Shown here one piece after another: positions 26,596-37,224 of a stretch of 64,000 bases of DNA. The stretch's first letter is position 1. Each line of letters begins with the position of its first letter. The notes beneath the pieces were generated by a model. The model had not been told where the DNA came from and ran no database searches. It saw nothing but the letters and a program-made list of their open reading frames with translations. The stretch lies in NCBI RefSeq assembly GCF_000498395.2, contig NZ_CP010979.1, forward strand, positions 6,416,001-6,480,000, given 5' to 3'. Source of the stretch: Pseudomonas putida S13.1.2. Its GTDB lineage: Bacteria > Pseudomonadota > Gammaproteobacteria > Pseudomonadales > Pseudomonadaceae. The translations under genes were made by a program, and so were the position numbers.

Positions 26596-27549
26596 TTACT
26601 GTACGCCCGGATCTGCCACCAACCGGCCAGTGGCCTTGGTCAGCGATTGCAGAAACTCCTGCTGCAGCTCCGGATCGTTGCGGGTCAGCTCGATCAGGCT
26701 TTGTTCCATTTCACTGGCTTCCTCTTCAAGGCCCAGTTCCGACAGGCGCTTCACCCGATGTACCCACTGGCCAACATCGTCATCCTCGAGGTCGTCGAAG
26801 ATCAGCTCATGGGCTTCGAGCAGCTTGTTGCGCAGGGTGGCGCTGACCAGCAGGCTGGCATCACCCCGTACCGCGTTGTCCTCGTCGAGTACTTGAAGGT
26901 GCAGGGTGCCGATGTGGTTGAGGTTTTGCTCGGAGAACGGGCTGTCGAGCAGGTTCAAGCGCAGCACGCCGTTCCTGTCGGTGGTCAGTTCGTGGGTCAT
27001 CTTGCCAGCCTTGACCTCGACCAGGCGTTCGCTCCAGGGCACGCTGGTGGCTTCCTCGCGCTTGCCTTTCTGCACTTCGCTGATCCCGGCCAGGTTCTGC
27101 TGGGCACGCCCGTTGGACGGCACGTTCATGAACGGGTTGAGCCCGTCCACGCCGTAGCTGAGCCAGTCATGGGTGATGCTTTGCGGCAGGTTGCCCAAGG
27201 CGAAGACGTTCACCACGTTGGCGCCGACGCCCGCCACCACGGCCACTGCACCCAGCGGGATCTCGTAGACCTCCCGCCAGGGCTGGTAAGGCGTGTAGCG
27301 GTCATAGCGACGGGTGACTTCGAACTCGGTGACTTCGAAACGCTTCAGCTCATGCACGCGCACACGCCGTTGCGGAAGCTCCATCACCTTCGGCTCGCCG
27401 ACATCGATCTGCAGGGTGTGCTCGAGCAATTTGCGCTCGACGCGCTCCTCGTGGTCGCTGCGCTGGGACATCTGGTTGGCGCAGCCGCTGACGAGCAGGG
27501 CGCCGCACAGTGCGGCGCCCCCCAGGGTAAAGGTACTTCGCTTGAACAT
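26596..27549 (-). CDS. Uncharacterised lipoprotein
   Basis: A 317-residue protein of unknown function. The N-terminus is a lipoprotein signal (FTLGGAALCGALLVSGC, lipobox LVSGC) followed by Ala-Asn, so outer membrane sorting is expected. A second hydrophobic stretch, IPLGAVAVVAGVGANVVNVFAL, could be a membrane segment or a buried strand. The C-terminal third is acidic and helical. I chose the ATG at 27549; a GTG six bases upstream is also possible. It lies 20 bases beyond proS and is probably cotranscribed with it. Confidence 0.8.
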   Translation of the reverse strand: MFKRSTFTLGGAALCGALLVSGCANQMSQRSDHEERVERKLLEHTLQIDVGEPKVMELPQRRVRVHELKRFEVTEFEVTRRYDRYTPYQPWREVYEIPLGAVAVVAGVGANVVNVFALGNLPQSITHDWLSYGVDGLNPFMNVPSNGRAQQNLAGISEVQKGKREEATSVPWSERLVEVKAGKMTHELTTDRNGVLRLNLLDSPFSEQNLNHIGTLHLQVLDEDNAVRGDASLLVSATLRNKLLEAHELIFDDLEDDDVGQWVHRVKRLSELGLEEEASEMEQSLIELTRNDPELQQEFLQSLTKATGRLVADPGVQ

Positions 27550-27569
27550 GATCACTCGTGCATTGGTTA

Positions 27570-29285
<1,716 letters not shown>

Positions 29286-29387
29286 GGTTAGCCGTGTCGA
29301 TTGCCTAAGACGTTGAAATAGCCCCGCATTGTACGGGGGCGAAACGAAGGCGTACAGGATGCCCCAGGGCGGGCCGCTTGTCAGCCA

Positions 29388-29418
29388 AGAAAAAGCCCGG
29401 CGAGATCGCCGGGCTTTT
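29388..29418 (-). terminator. Terminator of the OprD-family porin gene
   Basis: AAAAAGCCCGGCGA ... TCGCCGGGCTTTT forms a strong stem, 27 bases beyond the porin stop. Confidence 0.85.
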
Positions 29419-29444
29419 CAGGTGCGGGGCACTGCAAGCCAGGC

Positions 29445-30728
29445 TTACAGGATGCTCAGCGGGTACTCCACGATCAGGCGCAGTTCGTCGATCGATGGGG
29501 AACCGTAGTAGACGCCATCGCCCGAACGGTAGGTGGCCTGACGTACGCGCAAGCTCAGGTCCTTGGCCGGGCCGCTTTGCATCACGTACTTGACGTCGAT
29601 GTCGCGTTCCCATTCCTTGCCGTCGTCGGTGGTGCGGGTAGTTGCACCAGTACCGCGCACGTAACGGGTCATGAAGGTCAGGCCTGGTACGCCGAATTCG
29701 GCAAAGTTCAGGTCGTAGCGTGCCTGCCAGGACTTCTCGTCTTCGGCGTTGAAGTCGGAGCGGGCCACGGAGTTGGCCAGGAAGACCGTACCGCCACCGT
29801 CGACGCCGTAGGCATAGTCGCCGTCGCCGCTGACTTTCTGGTAGGCCAGGGTGAAGGTGTGGGCGCCAATGTTGTAGGCGGCCGAGAGGCTGGCTGCAAT
29901 GTTGTCCAGCTCGTTGCTGCCGTCGGCCTTGCTGACGAACGCGCCGGTCAGGTTGTTGCCGATCGACTTGGTGTCATAGATGTTGAAGTCGAACACCAGG
30001 CCTTGCTTGTCGCTGATCGGCAGCGCCCAGTTGATATTGCCGTACCACTTGCGGAAGTGGTCTTCGATATGCGAGTAGTAGACGCTGGTGCTGAGGTTGT
30101 CATTAATGGCGTAAGTGCCACCAAAGACGTTGGCCTCGGTCATGTTCAGGCTGTCGTGGTAAGTCTGAGCCTGCGCATTCATGGCAGTGAAGTGACCGGC
30201 ATGCAGGGTCAGGCCATCGATCTCGTTGCTGGTGATCAGGCCGCCTTCTGCAACTTCCGGCAGCAGTCGGCTGTCGTCGGTAGCCAGTACTGGCAGGGCG
30301 GTGAACTGGTCGCCCCATTTGAGCACAGTGTTGGAGATGCGCATTTTCACTGCGCCGCCAGCTTCGGAGTAGTCGTCTTGCGAACGGCCGTCGGAACCTG
30401 TCGGGAACAGGCCGGTGCCGGCACGGCCGCGGCCGCTGTCCAGCTTGAGGCCCAGCATGCCGATGGCGTCGACGCCGAAGCCCACGGTACCTTGGGTGAA
30501 GCCCGATTCAAAGGTGCCGAGGAAGCCAAGGCCGGTTTCTTCAACGCGGCTTTGGGTGCCAGGTGCGTTGTTACGGAAGTCACGGCTGAAGTACAGCATG
30601 CGGGTCTTGACGTTCAGCTTGCTGTCTTCAATGAAACCTTTGGACTCGTCCTGTGCCGAGGCCATTGCCAACTGCGAGGTCCCTGCCGCAACGGCCAGGG
30701 CGATCATGCTCCACTTCATCACGCGCAT
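29445..30728 (-). CDS. OprD-family outer membrane porin
   Basis: A 427-residue porin of the OprD/Occ family, which takes up basic amino acids or aromatic and other carboxylates in pseudomonads. It has a signal peptide (MKWSMIALAVAAGTSQLAMASA), the family opening KGFIEDSKLNVKTRMLYFSRDFR, FGVDAIGMLGLKLDSG and GLTFMTRYVRGTGA. The C-terminal strand ends LRLIVEYPLSIL. The start has AAAGGAG at 9 bases. The substrate cannot be read from sequence. Upstream TGTCGC hexamers hint at ArgR control, which would favour basic amino acids. Confidence 0.92.
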   Translation of the reverse strand: MRVMKWSMIALAVAAGTSQLAMASAQDESKGFIEDSKLNVKTRMLYFSRDFRNNAPGTQSRVEETGLGFLGTFESGFTQGTVGFGVDAIGMLGLKLDSGRGRAGTGLFPTGSDGRSQDDYSEAGGAVKMRISNTVLKWGDQFTALPVLATDDSRLLPEVAEGGLITSNEIDGLTLHAGHFTAMNAQAQTYHDSLNMTEANVFGGTYAINDNLSTSVYYSHIEDHFRKWYGNINWALPISDKQGLVFDFNIYDTKSIGNNLTGAFVSKADGSNELDNIAASLSAAYNIGAHTFTLAYQKVSGDGDYAYGVDGGGTVFLANSVARSDFNAEDEKSWQARYDLNFAEFGVPGLTFMTRYVRGTGATTRTTDDGKEWERDIDVKYVMQSGPAKDLSLRVRQATYRSGDGVYYGSPSIDELRLIVEYPLSIL

Positions 30729-30887
30729 CGTGATTTGCTCCTTTGGTTTTTAGGAAGAGTACCGCTGCGCCCAGGTGTTTTAGTTATAGGGTGCAGCTCT
30801 TTCTTGTTATGTCGGCGAAAATGTATAGCACGCTGACTGTTGTTGGCGATATGGCGATAAAGACTCTTTTCGGAACTTTTTTGCCGT

Positions 30888-31039
30888 GTCGCTTTTAAGT
30901 ATTTCCATGTCGCAAATCACGCCCCGGTTTATGGGTCGTATAACGCCAGCGTTGTGCCTGTCGCCGTAACGAATCTGTAACTACGGATTCTGGCTAAGGA
31001 AACTCCCTGGTAACCCATGCCGCTGTTGTTATTTGTCGC
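30888..31039 (-). promoter_or_regulatory. TGTCGC repeats upstream of the OprD-family gene, possible ArgR sites
   Basis: The 691-base region 30729-31419 has no gene. Four TGTCGC hexamers in the same orientation start at 30888, 30909, 30960 and 31034. The first two are 21 bp apart. TGTCGC is the core of the published P. aeruginosa ArgR site, and ArgR controls oprD there. The less conserved part of the site does not match well, so this is tentative. Confidence 0.4.
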
Positions 31040-31419
31040 GTACAGCTGCCACTGCAGATGTCGTGCCGACTTGGTGTGAAGTGAATGCAACAAGCGTGCT
31101 CAAAATTCGCAACACTTCATGAAATTTTCACAAAACCTGCTACCGAGGGTCGGAAAGTGCCGTAAACACGGGGCGACGGCTGCCTGAGCGCATGTTGGAG
31201 TCGAGAATCATTAAAATTTAAAAAGCTGCCATGAAAGTCAATGTGTTACCGCAATTTGTTCATCCAGTCTCGATTGTGGGGTGACAAGTGTGGTGGCGGT
31301 GCGCAGGTGGCCTCATTTTGGTGCGAAAAGTAGCGCTGTGTTACCGAGAGTGTGCAAGGTATCCTTGCAGGCCTGTTTTCCGCTTGAAGCGGGTCGTTTT
31401 TGCCTGAAGGAGATATGCC

Positions 31420-31839
31420 GTGTTCGTTCTGGATTCGCGTTTGCAGCAGGATTCCCTGGTGCTGGGAGAGTTTGCGTTGTGCCAGCTGCTGCTGAGCAAG
31501 GATGCCAACTACCCATGGTTCATCCTGGTGCCCAAGCGCGCCGGTATCAGCGAGCTGTTCGAGCTTGAAGCGGCGGAGCAGCAGCAGTTGTGGCAGGAAA
31601 CCACCCTTCTGGCTGAAGCGCTGAAGGCCAGCTATGGCGCCGACAAGATGAACGTGGCCACGCTGGGCAATGTGGTCAGCCAGTTGCACATGCATGTGAT
31701 CGTGCGCCAGCGTGACGACGCCGCCTGGCCGGCACCGGTGTGGGGCAAGTGCCCGGCCGTGGCTTACAGCGACGACCAGTTGCAAGCCGTCCGCCAGCGC
31801 CTGCGTGGGTTGCAGCTCGCGGGCTATAAGGAGGCCTGA
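31420..31839 (+). CDS. HIT family protein
   Basis: A 139-residue histidine-triad nucleotide-binding protein, likely a nucleotide hydrolase or transferase of unknown substrate. The triad region reads NVVSQLHMHVIVRQRDDAAWP; the first triad His is Gln, common in this branch of the family. The GTG start has AAGGAG at 7 bases. slyX follows after one base, so the two form an operon. Confidence 0.88.
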   Translation: MFVLDSRLQQDSLVLGEFALCQLLLSKDANYPWFILVPKRAGISELFELEAAEQQQLWQETTLLAEALKASYGADKMNVATLGNVVSQLHMHVIVRQRDDAAWPAPVWGKCPAVAYSDDQLQAVRQRLRGLQLAGYKEA

Positions 31840-31840
31840 C

Positions 31841-32047
31841 ATGTCGCTGGAATTGCGTATTGTCGAACTGGAAACCCGTCAGGCGTTTCAGGATGACACT
31901 ATCCAGGCGCTGAATGATGTGGTGGTCGAGCAGGGGCGGGTGATCGAGCGGCTGCAATTGCAGGTGGCCGAGCTGATCAAGCGCCATGAAGAGATGGTCG
32001 GCCAGTACGGCAGCGAGGGGGAAGAGGCGCCGCCGCCTCATTACTGA
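31841..32047 (+). CDS. slyX: SlyX family protein
   Basis: A 68-residue predominantly coiled-coil protein (LELRIVELETRQAFQDDTIQALNDVVVEQ, then leucine heptads) ending in the family's PPHY. Its role is unknown; in E. coli it lies near slyD. The ATG at 31841 follows AAGGAGG at the end of the HIT gene. Confidence 0.9.
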   Translation: MSLELRIVELETRQAFQDDTIQALNDVVVEQGRVIERLQLQVAELIKRHEEMVGQYGSEGEEAPPPHY

Positions 32048-32054
32048 CACCGTG

Positions 32055-32178
32055 CCCCTGTAGGAGCGGCCTCGTGTCGCGATGGGCCGCAAGGCGGCCC
32101 CGGGGTTTCAGCGGTGTTGCAAATATTGCCGGGGCTGCTTCGCAGCCCTATCGCGACACAAGGCCGCTCCTACAGGGC
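32055..32178. repeat. Inverted REP pair after slyX
   Basis: CCCTGTAGGAGCGGCC ... GGCCGCTCCTACAGGG with inner GTCGCGATGGGCC-type stems. It lies between convergent transcripts (slyX and the cold-shock protein gene). Confidence 0.88.
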
Positions 32179-32231
32179 TAGTGCATGCCATGAAGGCGAT
32201 GCCCTATGGGCGCGGGCAGTTGCCTGCACAG

Positions 32232-32825
32232 TCAGCGGCGGGTTACCGCAACCACGTCTTCGGCCTGCAGGCCCTTGTCGCGGTGCATCACCGAAAACTC
32301 CACACGCTGGCCTTCGACCAGAATGCGGTGGCCTTCGCCGCGAATGGCGCGAAAGTGCACGAAAATGTCATCACCCGAATCACGGGAGATGAAACCAAAG
32401 CCTTTCGACGTGTTGAACCACTTTACGGTGCCGGTATCGCGGTTGCCGGCCTCCTGGGCGGCATGCTGGCTGCTGCGTGCCTTGCGCGGGCTGCGGGCAA
32501 AGCCCACCGCCAGGTGCAGGGCTACGGCCAAAGGCGCGCAGACCAGCGCAGCGAGGTTGCCCATTTCCGGGCGGGCCAGCAGCGTCAGGGTCTGCAGCAC
32601 CACCGCCACCACCAGCAGGGCGCAGGCAAGGTGCTGCAACTGCTGCCGGGCGCCGCGGTAGTACAGCGGCACGACCGGGGCCAGGACCAGGTTTAGCAGG
32701 CCGAGCAGGGCAAGGTACACCGCGTCGGGTTGTTGCAGGAAGGGTGTCGCATCGGTTTTCAGGCTGGGTATGAGCGATAGCAGCAAGGCTGCCACGCCCG
32801 TCACCAGATGGACGATCTTGAACAT
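32232..32825 (-). CDS. Membrane protein with C-terminal cold-shock domain
   Basis: A 197-residue fusion. Residues 1-110 hold about four hydrophobic helices (VTGVAALLLSLIP, YLALLGLLNLVLAPVVPLYY, LACALLVVAVVLQTLTLL, LAALVCAPLAVALHLAVGF). Residues 130-197 are a cold-shock domain with intact RNA-binding motifs KGFGFI (RNP1) and DIFVHF (RNP2). The protein should tether a nucleic-acid-binding domain to the inner membrane. The function is unknown. Confidence 0.87.
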   Translation of the reverse strand: MFKIVHLVTGVAALLLSLIPSLKTDATPFLQQPDAVYLALLGLLNLVLAPVVPLYYRGARQQLQHLACALLVVAVVLQTLTLLARPEMGNLAALVCAPLAVALHLAVGFARSPRKARSSQHAAQEAGNRDTGTVKWFNTSKGFGFISRDSGDDIFVHFRAIRGEGHRILVEGQRVEFSVMHRDKGLQAEDVVAVTRR

Positions 32826-33105
32826 GGGGTTGGCTCACAGTTGATAAGGCCGATCACAGGAAGAGCTGGCAGCACGGTGCGCATGAGGTGTAAAGCGCGA
32901 ACACGTGACAAGCCAGCCTATGCACCCGGCAATGACAGTCCGCACGGGTGGCACGGTGCCTATTTAACAGCAAAGCCGAAGGCTACTCAAATTGCAGGCC
33001 GCGGTGGGCGATGTGTTGCGCCATGTCACAGGCGGTGAGGGTCAAGTGTTGCTACAGTGGTCGGCATCCGCTTGAGTCTCAAGCCTTATGGAAAGGGGAA
33101 CTTCA

Positions 33106-33579
33106 ATGGCAATCGATATCGGTATCAGTGAAGAAGATCGCAAGTCCATCGTCGATGGGCTGTCCCGCCTGTTGTCGGATACCTACGTGCTGTATCTGAA
33201 AACCCATAACTTTCACTGGAACGTCACCGGTCCGTCGTTCCGCACCCTGCACCTGATGTTCGAGGAGCAGTACAACGAACTGGCGCTGGCAGTCGATTCG
33301 ATTGCCGAGCGCATCCGTGCCCTGGGGTTCCCGGCGCCGGGATCGTATGCATTCTATGCGCGGCACTCCTCGATCAAGGAGGAGGAAGGCGTACCCCCGG
33401 CGGACGAGATGATCCGCCAGCTGGTCCAGGGGCAGGAGGCCGTGGTGCGTACTGCGCGCAGCATTTTCCCGGTAGTGGACAAGGTCAGTGACGAGCCGAC
33501 TGCCGACTTGCTGACCCAGCGTATGCAGGTTCACGAAAAAACCGCGTGGATGCTGCGCGTGTTGCTTGACGGGAAATAA
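33106..33579 (+). CDS. Dps/ferritin-like DNA starvation protein
   Basis: A 157-residue Dps-family ferritin that oxidises and stores iron with hydrogen peroxide and may bind DNA. The ferroxidase-centre signature is present (HNFHWNVTGPSFRTLHLMFEEQYNELA, with His and Asp/Glu ligands, then AVDSIAERI). I chose the ATG at 33106, after AAAGGGGAA. Regulation by RpoS or OxyR is usual for the family, but I could not read clear sites in the 280 bases upstream. Confidence 0.92.
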   Translation: MAIDIGISEEDRKSIVDGLSRLLSDTYVLYLKTHNFHWNVTGPSFRTLHLMFEEQYNELALAVDSIAERIRALGFPAPGSYAFYARHSSIKEEEGVPPADEMIRQLVQGQEAVVRTARSIFPVVDKVSDEPTADLLTQRMQVHEKTAWMLRVLLDGK

Positions 33580-33602
33580 ATACCCCAGAGTTGTGACAAA
33601 AA

Positions 33603-33691
33603 CCTGTGGGAGCGGGCTTGTCCGCGAATGAGGCCACGCGGTGTATGGCACCGGCTTTGCCGGTGTTCGCGGGGCAAGCCCGCTCCCACAG
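33603..33691. repeat. Inverted REP pair after the Dps-like gene
   Basis: CTGTGGGAGCGGGCTTGTCC and GGGGCAAGCCCGCTCCCACAG pair with one or two differences around a GCACCGGCTTTGCCGGTG inner stem. Confidence 0.87.
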
Positions 33692-33807
33692 TGTTTTCCT
33701 CGCGCTCCGGACTCGAGTGTTTGTGCGGGAAGGTTTTGCCGCTGCTTTAAACCTGCTGCCCGGCGCTTCATTGGTCACCTGTTACCGGTGACGAGGAAGT
33801 AGGGCGC

Positions 33808-34137
33808 ATGATGCAAGCGAGCAAGCGTGTGGCTGGCCTGGGGAGTTGGCCAGGAAAACAGTGCATTGATCCGTTCAAGGCGGATTTCGACATGTTGCAG
33901 ACACAGCCGGTATCACGTTCCGTGCGGCTGAACGGTTTTTCTACCTGCCTGCGTCTGGAGGCCGTGTACTGGGGTATCCTTGAACGCATCGCCGCCGCCA
34001 ATCGCTGTTCGGTCAGTGCGGTGTTGTCCTATGTGGACCGCGAAGTGCACCTGCGCCAGGGTGGGGTGCGCAACTTCAGCGGGCTGATTCGGGTAATTTG
34101 CGTCGCTTGGCTGCAGGACCCGCCAAGTGTGCGCTGA
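33808..34137 (+). CDS. Ribbon-helix-helix domain protein
   Basis: A 109-residue protein whose residues about 36-103 match the RHH_4 type: SRSVRLNGFSTCLRLEAVYW, then LERIAAANRCSVSAVLSYVD and FSGLIRVICVAWLQ. Such proteins are small DNA-binding regulators, often autoregulated, but the target is unknown. The start could be 33808, 33811 or the ATG at 33892, which begins just before the domain; GAGGAAG upstream favours the first two. No toxin-like partner is adjacent. Confidence 0.75.
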   Translation: MMQASKRVAGLGSWPGKQCIDPFKADFDMLQTQPVSRSVRLNGFSTCLRLEAVYWGILERIAAANRCSVSAVLSYVDREVHLRQGGVRNFSGLIRVICVAWLQDPPSVR

Positions 34138-34229
34138 TCGTCTGGCGGGCTGCGCAGTGCTTGCTAACCATATATAATCCCGCTTTTTGCTGCCCCGGCA
34201 GCCAGCGTTGTGGTTGACGAGAGACACCC

Positions 34230-34451
34230 ATGCCCCTTTATGACTATCAATGTGCGTCCTGCGAGCACCGCATGGAAGTGCTGCAGAAGATCAGCGCCGC
34301 GCCGCTGACCGATTGCCCGGCCTGTCAGGCGCCGGCGCTCAAGAAGCTGCTGTCGGTGCCAGGCTTCCGCCTGAGCGGTAATGGTTGGTACGAGACCGAC
34401 TTCAAGACCGGGGCGAAAAAGAATCTGGCAGGCGGCGACAAGGCCGACTGA
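34230..34451 (+). CDS. FmdB-family zinc ribbon protein
   Basis: A 73-residue protein with two CxxC pairs (YQCASCEHR and DCPACQAP) forming a zinc ribbon, followed by the family KKLLSVPGFRLSGNGWYETDF. The function is unknown; it is often placed next to aspS in gammaproteobacteria, as here (93 bases upstream), and may be cotranscribed with it. Confidence 0.9.
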   Translation: MPLYDYQCASCEHRMEVLQKISAAPLTDCPACQAPALKKLLSVPGFRLSGNGWYETDFKTGAKKNLAGGDKAD

Positions 34452-34544
34452 GTTGAATGCTGTGACCGGGTCTTGCAGTATTAGCCCTCCGGGCGGCCAA
34501 GGCCTCCACCGAATACACGAATCACGAGAAGCGAAACCACCATC

Positions 34545-36320
34545 ATGATGCGCAGCCATTATTGCGGCCAACTGAACGAGAGCCTGGACGGCCAGGAAGT
34601 CACCCTTTGCGGCTGGGTCCATCGTCGCCGCGACCACGGCGGGGTGATCTTCCTCGACATCCGTGACCGCGAAGGCATGGCCCAGGTCGTGTTCGACCCG
34701 GATCGCGCCGAAACCTTCGCCGCCGCCGACCGCGTGCGCAGCGAATACGTCGTGCAGGTCACCGGCAAGGTCCGCAAGCGCCCTGACGGTGCGGTGAATG
34801 CCAACATGGCCTCCGGCGCCATTGAGATCCTCGGCTACCAGTTGACCGTGCTCAACGAAGCGGAAACCCCACCGTTCCCGCTGAACGAATTCTCCGACGT
34901 CGGCGAGGAAACCCGCCTGCGCTACCGCTTCATCGACCTGCGTCGCCCGGAAATGGCCGACAAGCTGCGTCTGCGTTCGCGCATCACCAGCAGCATCCGT
35001 CGCTTCCTCGATGAAAACGGCTTCCTCGACGTCGAAACGCCGATCCTGACCCGTGCCACCCCGGAAGGCGCGCGTGACTACCTGGTGCCAAGCCGTACCC
35101 ACGCTGGTAGCTTCTTCGCCCTGCCGCAGTCGCCGCAGCTGTTCAAGCAGCTGCTGATGGTCGCCGGCTTCGACCGCTACTACCAGATCGCCAAGTGCTT
35201 CCGTGACGAAGACCTGCGTGCCGACCGCCAACCGGAATTCACCCAGATCGACATCGAGACCAGCTTCCTCGATGAAAGCGAGATCATGGGCCTGACCGAG
35301 AGCATGATCCGCAAGCTGTTCAAGGAAGTGCTGGACCTGGAATTCGGCGAATTCCCGCACATGACCTTCGAAGAAGCCATGCGTCGCTACGGTTCCGACA
35401 AGCCAGACCTGCGTAACCCGCTGGAACTGGTCGACGTTGCCGACCAGCTGAAGGATGTCGACTTCAAGGTGTTCGCCGGCCCGGCCAACGACCCGAAGTG
35501 CCGCGTTACTGCCCTGCGTCTGCCAGGCGGTGCCAGCATGCCGCGCAGCAAGATCGACGAGTACACCAAGTTCGTCGGCATCTACGGTGCCAAGGGCCTG
35601 GCCTACATCAAGGTCAACGAGCGTGCTAAAGGCGTTGAAGGCCTGCAGTCGCCGATCGTCAAGAACATCCCTGAGGCCAACCTCAACAACATCCTCGACC
35701 GCGTTGGCGCTGTAGACGGCGACATCGTGTTCTTCGGTGCCGACAAGTTCAAGGTGGTCAGCGAAGCCTTGGGCGCGCTGCGTATCCGCCTGGGCCACGA
35801 CTTCGAGCTGCTGACCTGTGAGTGGGCGCCGATGTGGGTCGTCGACTTCCCGATGTTCGAAGAGAACGAAGACGGCAGCTTCACTGCGCTGCACCACCCG
35901 TTCACTGCGCCCAAGTGCAGCCCGGAAGAGCTTGAGGCCAACCCGGCCACAGCCCTGTCCCGTGCCTACGACATGGTGCTGAACGGCACCGAACTGGGTG
36001 GCGGTTCGATCCGTATCCACCGCAAAGAGATGCAACAGGCGGTATTCCGCCTGCTGGGTATCGAGGCAGAGGAACAGGAAGAGAAGTTCGGCTTCCTGCT
36101 CGACGCACTGAAGTTCGGTGCACCGCCTCACGGTGGCCTGGCCTTTGGTCTGGACCGCCTGGTCATGCTGATGACCGGCGCCCAGTCGATCCGTGAAGTG
36201 ATCGCCTTCCCGAAAACCCAGAGCGCCGCGTGCGTCATGACCCAGGCTCCTGGCCTGGTCGACGCCAAGGCCCTGCGCGAGCTGCACATCCGACTGCGCG
36301 AACAGACCAAGGTCGAGTAA
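34545..36320 (+). CDS. aspS: Aspartyl-tRNA synthetase
   Basis: AspS charges tRNA-Asp. The 591-residue bacterial-type enzyme has an N-terminal OB-fold anticodon domain (LCGWVHRRRDHGGVIFLDIRDREG) and a class II core (FLDVETPILTRATPEGARDYLVPSR; FRDEDLRADRQPEFTQIDIE, motif 2; GLAFGLDRLVMLM, motif 3). The GAD insertion domain lies at about 290-430. In pseudomonads this enzyme is known to be non-discriminating and also to mischarge tRNA-Asn for GatCAB; that is family knowledge, not visible here. A GC-rich hairpin at 36386-36407 with a weak T tract may end the transcript. Confidence 0.97.
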   Translation: MMRSHYCGQLNESLDGQEVTLCGWVHRRRDHGGVIFLDIRDREGMAQVVFDPDRAETFAAADRVRSEYVVQVTGKVRKRPDGAVNANMASGAIEILGYQLTVLNEAETPPFPLNEFSDVGEETRLRYRFIDLRRPEMADKLRLRSRITSSIRRFLDENGFLDVETPILTRATPEGARDYLVPSRTHAGSFFALPQSPQLFKQLLMVAGFDRYYQIAKCFRDEDLRADRQPEFTQIDIETSFLDESEIMGLTESMIRKLFKEVLDLEFGEFPHMTFEEAMRRYGSDKPDLRNPLELVDVADQLKDVDFKVFAGPANDPKCRVTALRLPGGASMPRSKIDEYTKFVGIYGAKGLAYIKVNERAKGVEGLQSPIVKNIPEANLNNILDRVGAVDGDIVFFGADKFKVVSEALGALRIRLGHDFELLTCEWAPMWVVDFPMFEENEDGSFTALHHPFTAPKCSPEELEANPATALSRAYDMVLNGTELGGGSIRIHRKEMQQAVFRLLGIEAEEQEEKFGFLLDALKFGAPPHGGLAFGLDRLVMLMTGAQSIREVIAFPKTQSAACVMTQAPGLVDAKALRELHIRLREQTKVE

Positions 36321-36434
36321 GCGGTCCCCGGGCGCATCCACATGGATGCGCCTTTGCGTTTCGGCGCAGGTATTTTCCCGTCCCGCCCCGTACAGGGGCG
36401 GGGCTGTTTGTGATTCAAAGGATTCGGAGTCGTT

Positions 36435-37181
36435 ATGGCTGGTCATTCCAAGTGGGCGAACATCAAGCACCGCAAAGAGCGCCAGGATGCCAAGAGAGGC
36501 AAGGTCTTCACCAAGTGGATCCGCGAGCTCACGGTCGCTGCCAAGCAGGGCGGCCCTGACCCGGCATCCAACCCGCGCCTGCGCCTGGCGCTGGACAAGG
36601 CCCTGAGCGCCAACATGAGCCGCGATATCATCGACCGAGCCGTGGCCCGTGGTGCTGGCACCAATGAAAGTGACAACGTCGAAGAGCTCAGCTACGAGGG
36701 TTATGGCCCGGGTGGCGTGGCGATCATGGTCGAGGCCATGACCGACAACCGCAACCGTACCGCCGCTGCCGTGCGTCATGCCTTCACCAAGTGTGGCGGC
36801 AACCTGGGTACCGACGGCTCGGTGGCCTACCTGTTCGAGCGCAAGGGCCAGATCAGTTTTGCCCCGGGCGTGGATGAAGACGCGCTGATGGAAGCGGCGA
36901 TGGAAGCCGACGCCGACGACGTGGTGGCCAACGATGACGGCTCGTTCGACGTGTTCACCTCGTTCAACAGCTTCTATGCCGTGCGTAACGCCCTGGAAGA
37001 GGCTGGTTTCAAGGCCGATGACGCAGAAATCGTCATGCAGCCGACCACCAGTGCCGAGCTCGACCAGGACGGTGCTGAAAAGGTGCTCAAGCTGATCGAC
37101 ATGCTCGAAGACCTGGATGACGTGCAGAACGTCTACTCCAATGCCCAGATTTCCGACGAGATCATGGAAAACCTCGGCTAA
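36435..37181 (+). CDS. YebC/PmpR family regulator
   Basis: A 248-residue protein of the YebC/TACO1 family (opening MAGHSKWANIKHRKERQDAKRGKVFTK). Members have been described as DNA-binding regulators (PmpR, quorum sensing in P. aeruginosa) and as helpers of translation through proline stretches. Which applies here is not readable. It lies before ruvC, as in many gammaproteobacteria, but a 108-bp palindrome separates them. Confidence 0.93.
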   Translation: MAGHSKWANIKHRKERQDAKRGKVFTKWIRELTVAAKQGGPDPASNPRLRLALDKALSANMSRDIIDRAVARGAGTNESDNVEELSYEGYGPGGVAIMVEAMTDNRNRTAAAVRHAFTKCGGNLGTDGSVAYLFERKGQISFAPGVDEDALMEAAMEADADDVVANDDGSFDVFTSFNSFYAVRNALEEAGFKADDAEIVMQPTTSAELDQDGAEKVLKLIDMLEDLDDVQNVYSNAQISDEIMENLG

Positions 37182-37224
37182 GGTGACCTGGCGATCCACG
37201 CCGGCTCTTTGAGTTTTTCAGTGC

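Noticed and set aside
31420..31839. HIT protein with Gln in place of the first triad His
   Set aside because: This substitution is common in the bacterial branch of the family and does not by itself suggest lost function.
34164..37199. 1011-codon minus-strand open frame opposite aspS and yebC
   Set aside because: Same effect of codon bias; it spans two real genes and the gap between them and has shadow-like composition.
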